Notes under the pieces: generated by a model
The model's database searches: none
Seen by the model: only the letters and a program-made list of their open reading frames with translations
What the model was told of the DNA's origin: nothing
NCBI GenBank assembly: GCA_019187665.1
Contig: JABARH010000010.1
Coordinates: 1 to 64,000 of the forward strand
Reading direction: 5' to 3'
DNA from: Anaerolineales bacterium
GTDB lineage: Bacteria; Chloroflexota; Anaerolineae; Anaerolineales; Villigracilaceae
DNA: 64,000 bases
Program-made: the position numbers and the translations under genes
In this document: positions 27,725 through 36,022 of the stretch, in pieces
Numbering within the stretch: position 1 is the stretch's first letter
How the letters are laid out: the number at the start of each line of letters is the position of its first letter

Positions 27725-30700
27725 CCGTTGAAGGTGTAGTAGTAGTCTTCCACTTCGCCGTTCCAGCGCGTTCCTACATAATTAGCGCTGGTGAATGGCT
27801 GGGTGGAGGCGCGCACGCGCATGTATACGCGCGTACCATCCGTATAGGTGGGAGGGATGGACACGGTCACATTCACGCTGGTCGGGCTTCCGGTCACACC
27901 TGAACCGCTGTAGAAGGCGTCCAGGCTCCCGTTGTTGTCCCAGTCAATCCAGTATCCAAAGTAGACTGTGACCGCGCTCGCGCTGCTGTTGACGGTGATC
28001 GTGGCTGTCGAGGAACCTCCCGCGCTCCAGCCGCTGCCGGCCAGGCTGAGACCGTCCTCGTCGTCCGATGTGGCATTGTCATCGCCGACAGCATCTGTGT
28101 TGGGTTGGCCATCGGATTCCACATCAACATTGGCGCCAAGCCAGACCGCCGGAACGCCGCCGGTGGTATCCGGCTCGCTGCCGGGGTCGGCGCCATCTGG
28201 GAAGATGGTGTGTGCCGGTCCGGGCTGGAAGTAGGTTGAATAGGTGTCCGGCATGTCGCCCAAGTCGAGACGCGTGGTATAGAAGCCGCTGTCGTACGTG
28301 GTGTCAGATTCGCCTTCGGTCAATCCGCTGACCGTTGGGCTGGTCCCGTTGCTGTCGGTGCTGGTGGTGCCTTGACCGGTCGGGGAGGCGGCGGTTCCGG
28401 GCGGCGTGGAGAAGGTCAGGGCGTAGGTCGGTTCGCCGCCGCCTGCGCCATCGTGATTTTCATCCAGTAAGAGATTGCCGAAATTGTATAAACCGTTCGC
28501 GTCGGTCTGGACGGAATAGGTTGTAACGTTGCCGTTTGGATACGTGATGTTCAGGGTGACGGTCACTCCGCCGATGCCCGGTTCGTTCGCGTCCTGGACT
28601 CCGTCGTTATCGCGATCGAGCCAGACGTAATCGCTGACCGCGGCCGGGGTGCGATAGTAGCCAAAGTCGGCGGTCGAGTTGGTCTGTCCGCCGGATACGG
28701 TGACGTTATACGGATCGGACTGGCTGTTGTTGTTTGAGCCGGGGGTTGGCCCAGCACTATGCCAGTAACCGTCAAGGACATTCCCAGAATCTGTTACATC
28801 GACGCGATAAGAACCATCCGGGAGATTGGGGAAACTGTAGTTGCCACTGGCGTCGGTGGTTGTCGTCCCCACAATGTTGCCGGACGAATCGTATAGGAAG
28901 ACGGTGACGCCGGCAAAGCGTCCGCTTTCGCCGCCTTCCAGCAGACCGTCAGCGTCTGTGTCTGTCCAGAGTGTGCCGCTGATCGAATTTGGGCTGCTCT
29001 GGTCGCGGTAGCCGAAGTCCTGAGTTAGATTGACTCCGCCTGCCGCCATGGTCAAGCCGGATTCGTTGGCGGGCGAGCTGGATGTGTCGGGATCAACCGT
29101 GTTGGTCACGCCCGCGGGCAGGCTGGTCGTATCCACCCTCACCACGTAGTTGCCGGCCGGCAGGTTGCCAAAATAGTAATTGCCGTTTTCGTCGGTGACG
29201 GCAGTCGCCAAAACTGGCTCGCCCGCGTCATAGTTTCCGTCGCCATTGGTATCCTGATGGAGGCGGACCGTCACGCCTTCGAGTCCCTCTCCGGCGTCGT
29301 AATCGTTGCCGCCGTCGCGGTCGAGGAAGATCGTATCACCGATCAGAGCGTCGCCGCTTCCATGACCGGCGGGAGCATAGCCAAAGTCCTGGAAGGAACT
29401 GCCGCTTCCGCTCACGGTGACGGTGTTCCGGTCGTTGCATGTGCCGCACGGCTGTCCGTTATTGGCGGCGTTGTTTGGCGTGCTGTTTTGTGCCAGGTCG
29501 CCCAACACATTGGCTGTGTCGTTGACCCAGACTGTGTATGTGCCGTTCGGCAGGCCGGGGAAACTGTACTGACCGCTCGAGTCGGTGACGGTGGTGGCGA
29601 TCACGTTTCCACTGACGTCCAGCAGGGCGACCGTTACACCAGGGATGCCCGGTTCGCCCGCGTCAAAATTGCCGTCGCCGTTGGCATCCATGAATATCTG
29701 GTTGCCGATGGTGTTGGCGCCGCTATTCAGCTGGTAGCCAAAATCAGCGTTGACGTACACATCGCCGGGCGCGAGGGTAATGGGAGTGGTGGTTTGGTTG
29801 TCGCAGGTTGAGCAGAGAGCGCCGGGTTGATCGGGGTCTCCCTTTTGGGTATAGCCGGCCGGAGGCAAAACCTGCACCTTGTACGCGCCGGGCGCCAGGC
29901 CATCAAAGATATAGTTGCCCGCCGCGTCGGTCGTTGTTGTGGATGTTCCATCGTCGCCCGTGCCGAAGATTCCATCCGCACCGGGGGTGACGAGCGTGAC
30001 GGTTGCACCGGCCAGGCCGGCTTCGCCGGTATCCTGAACGCCGTCCCCGTCCGCGTCGATCCAGACACGGTCGCCGATCGCGCCGGTCGCGTTGAGAGGC
30101 GGATTCGTCACATCCGTGGTGGGAGCCCAGTTGTAGCCAAAATCGGCGGTGACGTGTTCTTCGCTCGAGCTGACATTGACGGCAATGGTATTGGCTGTGC
30201 CGATGCCATCCTCATCGTAGGTTGGGTTGGCGGATAGTCCGGCGGGCAATCCGCCGGTCACGGCCACGGTATACGACCCGGCTGCCAGGCCGGTGAAGAT
30301 GTAATTTCCTTGCGAGTCGGTGATCGTGGTGGGGCAGTTGACGCCCGGGGTGCAGACTCCGTCCCGCAGTTCCACAGTCACGTTGGCAATGCCAGATTCG
30401 CCGGCGTCCTGAAGGCCGTCGCCGTCCTCATCCAGCCAGATGCGATCGCCGATGGAGGCGGGGGATCCGCCGCCCACCTGCACGGTTACGAGGTCGTCGT
30501 CGTCTTCTGTGGTGGAGTTGTTTCCAGGCGTGGAATCCACATCTGCCTGTATGTGGCTGGTAATTTCAGCGTAGTTATCGTATTCGCCGGAGGCGTCTAC
30601 CACGGCCTGATACGTCAGGTTGACGCTGCCTCCGGAAGCGATTGAATCGATTCTCCACTCCAGGCCGGTGCCGGTGGGGTTGCTGTCGTCGCGCGAACTG

Positions 30701-33000
30701 CCGCCTGTGATGGAAGAGGCCACATAGGTGTAGCCGGATGGAACCGCGTCGGTTACGTAAACGCTGGATGCGGTACTGGGACCGGCATTGGCGACCACCA
30801 ATGTGAATGTGACGGTATCACCGATATTCGGCGTATCGTCGTTGATCTGCTTGTCCAGCGACACATCAATGGTCGCGGCGTAGGGAACAATGATCGTGCC
30901 CAGGTCCAGGGCTTCGCTATCGCCGCTTTCGCTGCGGGCCGGGTCCTGACCGTAGGCCGCGGAAAATCGCGTGCCGTCGCAAGTCTGGATGATCGCGCCG
31001 GTCATATCGAAATCGCCGCTGGTCGAATATTCGATGTTTACGTTGTCAATCTGCCATTGATCGCCGGTCTCCAGGTCGTCAACAAAGCGGAAGCGGATCG
31101 TGGTGTTGACGGAGATATACGGCGTGATGTTGTAGACTTTGGTTTGCAAGGAGGCAATCGGGTCGTCGAATTGTTCGAGCGCGTACCAGGTGGTCCCGCC
31201 GTCCGGGGAGACCTCCGCAATGATGGCATCATCGCCGGCCTCTACGGTTGTTCCCTGTATCTGGAAACTAAAGCGCGCGAAGATTCGCCCGCTCAAATCG
31301 CGCTGGCGGGTGATGTAATCCCCGGCTTCGGCGCCCCCCTCGCGTAACACGAGGTAGCCGCCGTTGATCCGCATGGAACCGCCTGTATCCACTCCATCGT
31401 CGCCGGTCTCGATCCAGTTTGTGGACCAATTCTGCGTATGATTCGGGCCGTTATCGTTATAGCCCGCGGCGGCAAACTCGTCGCGCACGTTGTTGCGCCC
31501 GGTCACGCCGTCGTTGTTGATGCGATAGGAATAGAGCGCGTTGGCGGTGATGGTCTGCTCGGCGCCCGCGCCGCCCGGGCAGGAGATGTCCGAGCCGTTC
31601 GTATCCACGTAAATGGTGGTATTCGCCAGCGGGGTGACCCAGATCATGCTGCGGCTGACGGAGCTGGCGTAATTCGGGCTTAGGTCTGGGTCCCGGCATA
31701 CCCCTAGGTGACTTTCGTCGGTGCAGCCCGGCGCCCACCCAACCAGGAAGCGGGTGCTTAGCTGAGAGGTGGGGAAGAGCGATGAATCCCAGTCGTAGAT
31801 CTGTCCCCCGTTGCCGCCGGATGCATTATCGGTATCCGTCACAGAGAAGGGTAGGAAGACATCTGCCGCGCTGCTCGTGTACACGCGCATGGCGCGGTTG
31901 TAGCCCACCTCAGGAGAGGGAGCGACGCCGCCCGCTGGCACGCTAAAGGTCCCGGTGGCGGTTGGGTTTCCGAGGGTATAGTTCACGGTGATCGCCGACG
32001 CTTTTGGGTTATAGACCCAGACGCGGGTGCTGGCTTCATCGCTGCCTTTATCCGTCGTGCCGACTGGGCTGACGTAATCGTTGCTCCAGTCGCGGCGCGG
32101 CTGCAGCGTACTCCAGCGCATTTCGTAGGTGTCTGAGGTATCCGCGTACGTGACAGTTACCTGGATGTCGCTTCCGTCCACCACCCGAATGGTTCCACCG
32201 GCGGAGGGGTTGTGTACAGAGAATTTCGCCCCTTCCGCAAGGAATAGATCGTTGGAGTCGCCCGCGTCGTTAACGTCGCCGTCGCCGTTGGCGTCCACGT
32301 CAACGGTGGCGCCTTGCGGACCGGCCATAATAAAATAGATGACATGCTCATACATGCCGGTGTAATCTGTGCTCTCGGTGAGAGGAAATTCATAAAGATC
32401 GCCCCACAGTCCGTATTCCTGCATTTCAATACCGCCCGCCTGCAGAGAGCCCGGCCCGGTCGGCCAGAGCGCGCGCGAGACCGCCACCGGTTGGCTGGCC
32501 TGGAACTTATCGCGTCCGTCAAAGAACACTTTTCCCGAATCGCGGGAATAACTGCCCGGCGAACCTTCTACAACGACCAGGTTGTCTAAAACAACGACAT
32601 CTCCGGCCTGCAGCGAATCGTCCGCCGCCACAAGACAGGGATTGGGGGTGTTGCTGATGCTTGGCGGACAGCCATTGGCGAGGTTACCGTCGCCCCAGGT
32701 CAGGTCCGCCGAAGTCTGGATGTTTCCTACATAGCCGTCCTCCCACTGATCGTAATAAACGACCGTGCCGGTCGTGCCGATGGCAATGGATGTCACGCTG
32801 CGCACCGGGGTAACTGCGGTGGCCCCGCCGGTGTCGCGGAACAATTGCAGGGCGTCATCCTCCGGCATGGTGAGGTAGTACAAAGGCGTAAACGATTGCG
32901 CCGCGTTTGCGGGCCGGCTGCTCCATGGCGACAACATTAACATTGAAAGTAAAACTGTCAATATTAGCGCGCTGCGGACGACTTGCATCTTTTGATTCAT
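25276..33000 (-). CDS. Giant secreted multidomain protein: DUF11, SdrD-B repeats, GEVED and C25 peptidase
   Basis: A 2,574-residue exported protein. ATG 33000 follows ggagg by 5 nt and gives a signal peptide ending near NAA (~35). The order is: ~40-700 large N-terminal beta region; ~710-840 a DUF11-type domain (DKQINDDTPNIGDTVTFTLV); ~848-1560 six SdrD-B repeats, each with a variant of IGDRIWLDEDGDGLQDAGE, probably Ca-binding; ~1575-1755 a GEVED domain ending GEVEDYYYTF. The last ~815 residues are the same C25 module as in the 18545-22555 protein, with His2445 and Cys2479. It looks like a large surface or released adhesin-protease. No sorting signal or transmembrane anchor is visible. A MITE-like element sits 49 bp upstream of the start. 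Confidence 0.85.
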   Translation of the reverse strand: MNQKMQVVRSALILTVLLSMLMLSPWSSRPANAAQSFTPLYYLTMPEDDALQLFRDTGGATAVTPVRSVTSIAIGTTGTVVYYDQWEDGYVGNIQTSADLTWGDGNLANGCPPSISNTPNPCLVAADDSLQAGDVVVLDNLVVVEGSPGSYSRDSGKVFFDGRDKFQASQPVAVSRALWPTGPGSLQAGGIEMQEYGLWGDLYEFPLTESTDYTGMYEHVIYFIMAGPQGATVDVDANGDGDVNDAGDSNDLFLAEGAKFSVHNPSAGGTIRVVDGSDIQVTVTYADTSDTYEMRWSTLQPRRDWSNDYVSPVGTTDKGSDEASTRVWVYNPKASAITVNYTLGNPTATGTFSVPAGGVAPSPEVGYNRAMRVYTSSAADVFLPFSVTDTDNASGGNGGQIYDWDSSLFPTSQLSTRFLVGWAPGCTDESHLGVCRDPDLSPNYASSVSRSMIWVTPLANTTIYVDTNGSDISCPGGAGAEQTITANALYSYRINNDGVTGRNNVRDEFAAAGYNDNGPNHTQNWSTNWIETGDDGVDTGGSMRINGGYLVLREGGAEAGDYITRQRDLSGRIFARFSFQIQGTTVEAGDDAIIAEVSPDGGTTWYALEQFDDPIASLQTKVYNITPYISVNTTIRFRFVDDLETGDQWQIDNVNIEYSTSGDFDMTGAIIQTCDGTRFSAAYGQDPARSESGDSEALDLGTIIVPYAATIDVSLDKQINDDTPNIGDTVTFTLVVANAGPSTASSVYVTDAVPSGYTYVASSITGGSSRDDSNPTGTGLEWRIDSIASGGSVNLTYQAVVDASGEYDNYAEITSHIQADVDSTPGNNSTTEDDDDLVTVQVGGGSPASIGDRIWLDEDGDGLQDAGESGIANVTVELRDGVCTPGVNCPTTITDSQGNYIFTGLAAGSYTVAVTGGLPAGLSANPTYDEDGIGTANTIAVNVSSSEEHVTADFGYNWAPTTDVTNPPLNATGAIGDRVWIDADGDGVQDTGEAGLAGATVTLVTPGADGIFGTGDDGTSTTTTDAAGNYIFDGLAPGAYKVQVLPPAGYTQKGDPDQPGALCSTCDNQTTTPITLAPGDVYVNADFGYQLNSGANTIGNQIFMDANGDGNFDAGEPGIPGVTVALLDVSGNVIATTVTDSSGQYSFPGLPNGTYTVWVNDTANVLGDLAQNSTPNNAANNGQPCGTCNDRNTVTVSGSGSSFQDFGYAPAGHGSGDALIGDTIFLDRDGGNDYDAGEGLEGVTVRLHQDTNGDGNYDAGEPVLATAVTDENGNYYFGNLPAGNYVVRVDTTSLPAGVTNTVDPDTSSSPANESGLTMAAGGVNLTQDFGYRDQSSPNSISGTLWTDTDADGLLEGGESGRFAGVTVFLYDSSGNIVGTTTTDASGNYSFPNLPDGSYRVDVTDSGNVLDGYWHSAGPTPGSNNNSQSDPYNVTVSGGQTNSTADFGYYRTPAAVSDYVWLDRDNDGVQDANEPGIGGVTVTLNITYPNGNVTTYSVQTDANGLYNFGNLLLDENHDGAGGGEPTYALTFSTPPGTAASPTGQGTTSTDSNGTSPTVSGLTEGESDTTYDSGFYTTRLDLGDMPDTYSTYFQPGPAHTIFPDGADPGSEPDTTGGVPAVWLGANVDVESDGQPNTDAVGDDNATSDDEDGLSLAGSGWSAGGSSTATITVNSSASAVTVYFGYWIDWDNNGSLDAFYSGSGVTGSPTSVNVTVSIPPTYTDGTRVYMRVRASTQPFTSANYVGTRWNGEVEDYYYTFNGGVPTPVTLSYFLAQRSGETVNFEWSTATESGNLGFNLYAADNGTLVRLNAQLIPSQAVDSLRRLDYSFAARSNADTFYIEDLAIDGSARRHGPFQLAEPIGSRIDAERMDWAAIASEHLRADNARQARLLPDLTAAPASPSTLLIQVDQSGLYRLTYEMLLDAGLDLRGTPLTRLHLLNNGQRIPITVNGRGTFGPGAYLEFYGEALDTLYTRTNVYTLEVSNTPPARIPLRSSISRTAPLTSYTETLNVHNQKAYANYAPGNDPWYDTLMQVDTSPESWAFPFTVSGLANPANPASLQLTLWGVTDWPQASDHHVIVKINGTPVADELFDGLTAHVINVALPGGLLLEGNNSLEILLPGDTGVLGEVINLDRFSVSYQRMLRAENGRLTFSSSGGNFTVSNLPSRNVVVYRLDASGLARLGRVRLTQSGATFNAAFASNGRPATYFVYDASAFLSPNFEVASTHSDLDLPAQYLIISHPNFIADLAPLVQARQAQGFTVNVVDVNDLYARYAHHTLDPQAIRQYLAYAEHNLGTQYVLLVGGDSYDYLDHLGAGSLSFIPSLYVPIGSIARFTPADALYADTDGDNAPNLALGRFPVRTRTELQTLIQKTLAYASKDYGLTATFSADRFDGVVSYRTINDDLVAALPNGWTVENIYLDDLSTAQARTLLLAAMNRGTALVTYTGHSAPSMWNYSSFFNSAHANSLSNAGRPFVAVQYGCWNNYYVDPLNNTLAHSLLVGGDRGAAASIGASTLVDSSSEALFGALLTPRLTTPAMTIGQAFLSAKQNLAYLNPSLLDVLLGYSLLGDPALVVQQ

Positions 33001-33048
33001 AAGACCTCCAAAATGAATGGTTGACCGTCTCATAATTTGGTAACTTTT

Positions 33049-33157
33049 TCTCTACCGTACATGAAAGATTTTTACCGCAAAGCACGCTAAGGTCGCCAAG
33101 TTAAAAGGTTTTCTTTGCGTTCTTTGCGGGCTTAGCGGTGTAAATGTACGGTAGAGA
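33049..33157 (+). mobile_element. MITE-like element, copy B
   Basis: A 109-bp element bounded by tctctaccgtacat and atgtacggtagaga. It is flanked by the perfect 10-bp direct repeat ggtaactttt (33039-33048 and 33158-33167), the clearest target-site duplication in the window. It lies in the upstream region of the giant surface-protein gene. Confidence 0.8.
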
Positions 33158-33540
33158 GGTAACTTTTTTTGATGTGCTAAAGCGCTACGATTGAAAAAGC
33201 GCAATCAGGGGGCAGTTGTTGTGCCGGTTTACGAACAAGCGAAAGCCATGCATGGTACAAAAGTACTACGAAATTATACAGCCCTTTTCATCAAATGAAA
33301 TGAACAAATTTGATAAGCGATGCGACTATTTGGACTTAAATTATCCTGTTTGATGTGGGAAAAGGTGTGATATGCAGGCTTACGAATACAGGACGTACGC
33401 AAAACCTTGCGTAGGGCGCGCCGAAGGTCTAACGCGCCTGCTGGCGTTACGCCTGCCTGATTTGCCTGGCAAATCACGGGCGGCGCCAGGGGAGAGCGCA
33501 CAATACGCCCTTTCCCAGGAGGCGTTCTCTAACGTTGGTT

Positions 33541-33675
33541 TCTCTACCGTACATGAGAAGATTTTTACCGCAAAGCACGCTAAGGTCGCCAAGTTAAAAA
33601 GGTTTTCTTTGCGTTCACTTCGGCTTCGCTCAGTACAGGCTTTGCGGGCGTAGCGGTGCAAATGTACGGTAGAGA
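33541..33675 (+). mobile_element. MITE-like element, copy C, with nested 24-bp insertion
   Basis: Same ends as copy B. It is 135 bp long because of an extra 24 bp (33617-33640) absent from copies A and B. Flanks aacgttggtt and gacgtcggtt agree at 8 of 10 positions, a decayed target duplication. It lies inside a repeat whose uninterrupted form is at 12388-12475. Confidence 0.75.
33617..33640. repeat. 24-bp TTCG..GCTCAG element nested in MITE copy C
   Basis: The 24 bp between gcgttc and tttgcggg (core cttcggcttcgctcagtac) are missing at the same point of copies A and B. They resemble the short elements at 2668-2686 and 37745-37765. Confidence 0.65.
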
Positions 33676-33718
33676 GACGTCGGTTGACTTATGCAGGAGG
33701 TCAAGTAAATAACTGATG

Positions 33719-33765
33719 TTACGCAGTCTCAGTCCGCAACTTTCAATCTGCATCGTACTGCGTAA
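33719..33765. repeat. TTACGCAGT/ACTGCGTAA inverted-repeat element
   Basis: Ends ttacgcagt and actgcgtaa around a core with ctcagt and ccgcaactttc. A related, longer copy is at 48611-48682. Confidence 0.55.
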
Positions 33766-33877
33766 GGTGAGTAAATAAAATACGCAGGGCGTTAAAAAAT
33801 GACACAGGATGCGAAGTGAGAACGCACCCTGTGTAGATGACGAGCCGGGCTTTTGCTTCCTCCAGCGCTATACCGCA

Positions 33878-33931
33878 CTCGGTCACAAATTGCGCTTTTT
33901 TAGAAGGTGGAATGCGCAATTTGTGACCGAG
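33878..33931. repeat. Perfect 18-bp inverted repeat
   Basis: The arm ctcggtcacaaattgcgc (33878-33895) and its complement (33914-33931) are separated by 18 nt that include a T6 run. It could form a stable hairpin or be the ends of a small element. It ends 6 bp before the 93-bp element copy 2. Confidence 0.6.
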
Positions 33932-33937
33932 GGTATT

Positions 33938-34030
33938 ATCAGTACTTCACGAAAGCGCGTATTTGGCGGTCTCTACCGCCAGGTTGCGATAGAGATCGCA
34001 ACCTACGCAGGGTTTTCGTGATCTACTGAT
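33938..34030 (+). repeat. 93-bp structured element, copy 2
   Basis: Identical to copy 3 (40081-40173) and to the reverse complement of copy 1 (13943-14035). Flanks are AT-rich (gtatt on the left, tata on the right). Confidence 0.8.
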
Positions 34031-34128
34031 TATAGAAATCGTTGGAGGAAGCGGCTTCGATTGAGCGTAAAAGGCGCCCGTTTTGCGCCGATTTGCGGAC
34101 AAACGAACGCCCTGTAATGCACAAAGAA

Positions 34129-35208
34129 CTACTCCACAATATTGATCGGCAACTCGTTTCCGCCGCTCAGCGCCGCGACCGAAATACGAGCGGCGATATT
34201 TTCGGCGACGCTTCGCAGCGCGCCTGCGACCGGTGAATCGGGATGTGTCACCAGGATGGGCTTGCCGCTGTCGCCGCCGATGCGCACGTTCTGGTCAATC
34301 GGAATGTTTCCGAGAAACGGGACCTGCGCAGACTGCGCGAGTTGTTCTCCGCCGCCGGAGCCAAAAAGGTCCATGCGTGTTCCATCCGGCAGGTCGAGGT
34401 AGGACATGTTCTCGATCACGCCAAGGATTGGCACTTCGAGTTTGCGGAACATTTCTAGTCCGCGGCTGGCGTCTTCGAGCGAGACCAACTGGGGCAGGGT
34501 CACGATGACTGCTCCGCTGAGCGGCAGAGCTTGCGCGAGCGACAGGGCGGCGTCGCCGGTGCCGGGCGGGAGGTCAATGATCAGGTAGTCGAGTTCACTC
34601 CATTCCACGTCGCCCAAAAATTGACGGATGGCGGAATTTAACATCGGCCCGCGCCAGATCAGCGGCTGGCCGGGTTTAACGAGCAGGCCCATCGAGATCG
34701 CTTCGATGTCGTACGCTTTGGCGGGTCTCATTTTATTGCCATTGGGCGGCGGTAGTTTTTCGATGCCGAGCATGGTCGGGACGTTGGGGCCGTAGATGTC
34801 CGCGTCCATCAGGCCGACGCGCGCGCCGCTTTGCGCCAGCGCCACCGCGATGTTGACCGCCACCGTGCTTTTGCCGACGCCGCCTTTTCCCGATCCGACC
34901 GCGATGGCGTTCTTGATCGTGGTGTTGACCAGTCCGCGCATACGCCCATCGTTGGGAATCTCGGAAGAGAGTTTGACTTCGACGCTTTCGACTCCCGGAA
35001 GCGCCATGACCGCCTGTCTCGACTCGGATTCGATCCTGCCTCGCAGGGGGCAGGCGGGCGTGGTGAGCATGACCGTGAATTTAACCCTGCCCCCCTCGAT
35101 CTGGATCTCGCGGATCATGTTGAGCGTGACGAGGTCCTGATGAAGTTCAGGTTCCTGCACTTTCGACAGAGCCGCGAGGATGGATTCTTTGGTGAGTATG
35201 TTTGTCAT
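34129..35208 (-). CDS. mrp: Mrp/NBP35-family Fe-S cluster carrier P-loop ATPase
   Basis: A 359-residue Mrp/ApbC-type ATPase. Residues 1-~85 are a MIP18/DUF59 domain. The deviant Walker A GKGGVGKS is at 107-114, followed by DADIYGPN and DLPPGTGD. Family members (Ind1/NUBPL in mitochondria) load Fe-S clusters into complex I, which fits the upstream nuo genes. The usual C-terminal CxxC is absent (NMSYLDLPDGTR at that point), as in some actinobacterial Mrp. ATG 35208 lies 6 nt after TATACT on the minus strand and has no Shine-Dalgarno, so it may be leaderless with its own promoter. Confidence 0.88.
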   Translation of the reverse strand: MTNILTKESILAALSKVQEPELHQDLVTLNMIREIQIEGGRVKFTVMLTTPACPLRGRIESESRQAVMALPGVESVEVKLSSEIPNDGRMRGLVNTTIKNAIAVGSGKGGVGKSTVAVNIAVALAQSGARVGLMDADIYGPNVPTMLGIEKLPPPNGNKMRPAKAYDIEAISMGLLVKPGQPLIWRGPMLNSAIRQFLGDVEWSELDYLIIDLPPGTGDAALSLAQALPLSGAVIVTLPQLVSLEDASRGLEMFRKLEVPILGVIENMSYLDLPDGTRMDLFGSGGGEQLAQSAQVPFLGNIPIDQNVRIGGDSGKPILVTHPDSPVAGALRSVAENIAARISVAALSGGNELPINIVE

Positions 35209-35345
35209 GGGTAAAGTATACACGTAAACAAAGTACACAAGTAAACACGTACACAAGTAAACACGTACACAAGTAAACACGTAAACAAGTAGATAAGTAG
35301 ACAGGTCTCGCGCAAACTCCCGTGTGTACCTGTCTACCTGTGTAC
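35209..35345 (-). promoter_or_regulatory. Probable leaderless mrp promoter within a tandem word array
   Basis: TATACT (35215-35220, minus strand) is 6 nt from the mrp ATG. Upstream, about 35222-35345 is a tandem array of ~16-bp units (variants of acaagtaaacacgtac) that ends in the inverted words tacctgtctacctgtgtac. Confidence 0.5.
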
Positions 35346-35356
35346 GGGTACGGTTT

Positions 35357-35989
35357 CTATGCCGCTGCCGCGTGCGTCGCGCTGCGGGCCGACTTGGCCG
35401 CTTCCTTGGCCTTGCGGGCCTCCTCTTCGCGCGCCGCATTCGCCGGGCGGATGCTCGCGTAATATGTCGAGGATTTCAACAGTTTCTCCAGGTCGTAGAT
35501 GTTGCGCGTGTACGCGGCGAGTTCGTAGTCGTGATCCATCTTGATCGCGTCGAACGGACAGTACTCGGCGCAGTAGCCGCAACTCATGCAGATGTCGCCG
35601 TCAATGTAGAACTCAGCCGGCTGCGGCACGGGTCGCCCGGTAAGCGGGTCGTTGGTGCGCACGATCCAGATGCACTGCGGCGGGCAAACTTTGGCGCAGA
35701 TGCCGCACGAGGTGCAGAGGATTTCCCGCTTGCCGTCCGCGCCCTCGTCATAGACGAGGAATGGCAGGTAACGGAACTCTTCCGGGACGGGCAGTTTCTC
35801 CTCCGGGTATTGCACGGTGAAGATGCCGCGCGCGTTCTTGCTTGAGCGGTGCGCGATCCCCTCCTTGGAATGATAGCGTTTGTCGCCGGTCGTCACGCGC
35901 CGCCACATCCAGACCGCGTCATCCCAGTACGTGTTCCAAAAACGCACCAGGGTGACGCCCAAACCTTTGAGCATGCCTTTTCCATACAT
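35357..35989 (-). CDS. nuoI: NADH-quinone oxidoreductase subunit I
   Basis: A 210-residue NuoI, the complex I subunit that carries clusters N6a and N6b in the peripheral arm. Two 4Fe-4S sites are intact: Cys92/95/98/102 (CTSCGICAKVC) and Cys134/137/140/144 (CMSCGYCAEYC). The N-terminal membrane-facing helix precedes them. The C-terminal ~40 residues are Ala/Lys/Arg-rich and longer than in most NuoI. It starts 33 bp after nuoCD on the same strand. Confidence 0.95.
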   Translation of the reverse strand: MYGKGMLKGLGVTLVRFWNTYWDDAVWMWRRVTTGDKRYHSKEGIAHRSSKNARGIFTVQYPEEKLPVPEEFRYLPFLVYDEGADGKREILCTSCGICAKVCPPQCIWIVRTNDPLTGRPVPQPAEFYIDGDICMSCGYCAEYCPFDAIKMDHDYELAAYTRNIYDLEKLLKSSTYYASIRPANAAREEEARKAKEAAKSARSATHAAAA

Positions 35990-36022
35990 AATGCAGTTCT
36001 CCTGTGTCGGATGTCAGGTGTC

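Larger units (their letters stand above)
33382..33702. repeat. Composite inverted-repeat elements interrupted by MITE copy C
   Basis: The left part (33382-33449) is the reverse complement of most of 48697-48776 (shared gtagggcgcgccgaaggtct). The right part (33497-33540 plus 33676-33702) matches 12388-12475, split by the MITE-like element. Confidence 0.6.
33001..34128. other. 1.13-kb gene-free island of nested repeats
   Basis: No credible gene. It holds two MITE-like copies (33049-33157, 33541-33675), two inverted-repeat elements related to 12388-12475 and 48697-48776 (about 33382-33702), a tacgcagt-type element (33719-33765), an 18-bp perfect inverted repeat (33878-33931) and the 93-bp element copy 2 (33938-34030). 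The AT-rich part at 33250-33360 may carry the promoter of the giant protein gene. Confidence 0.75.

Noticed and set aside
33001..34128. CRISPR array in the repeat island
   Set aside because: The repeats are unevenly spaced, belong to several families and have no cas genes nearby.
35222..35345. Tandem units upstream of mrp as a CRISPR or origin iteron array
   Set aside because: Units are ~16 bp with no spacers, and no replication gene is near; better described as a degenerate word array.
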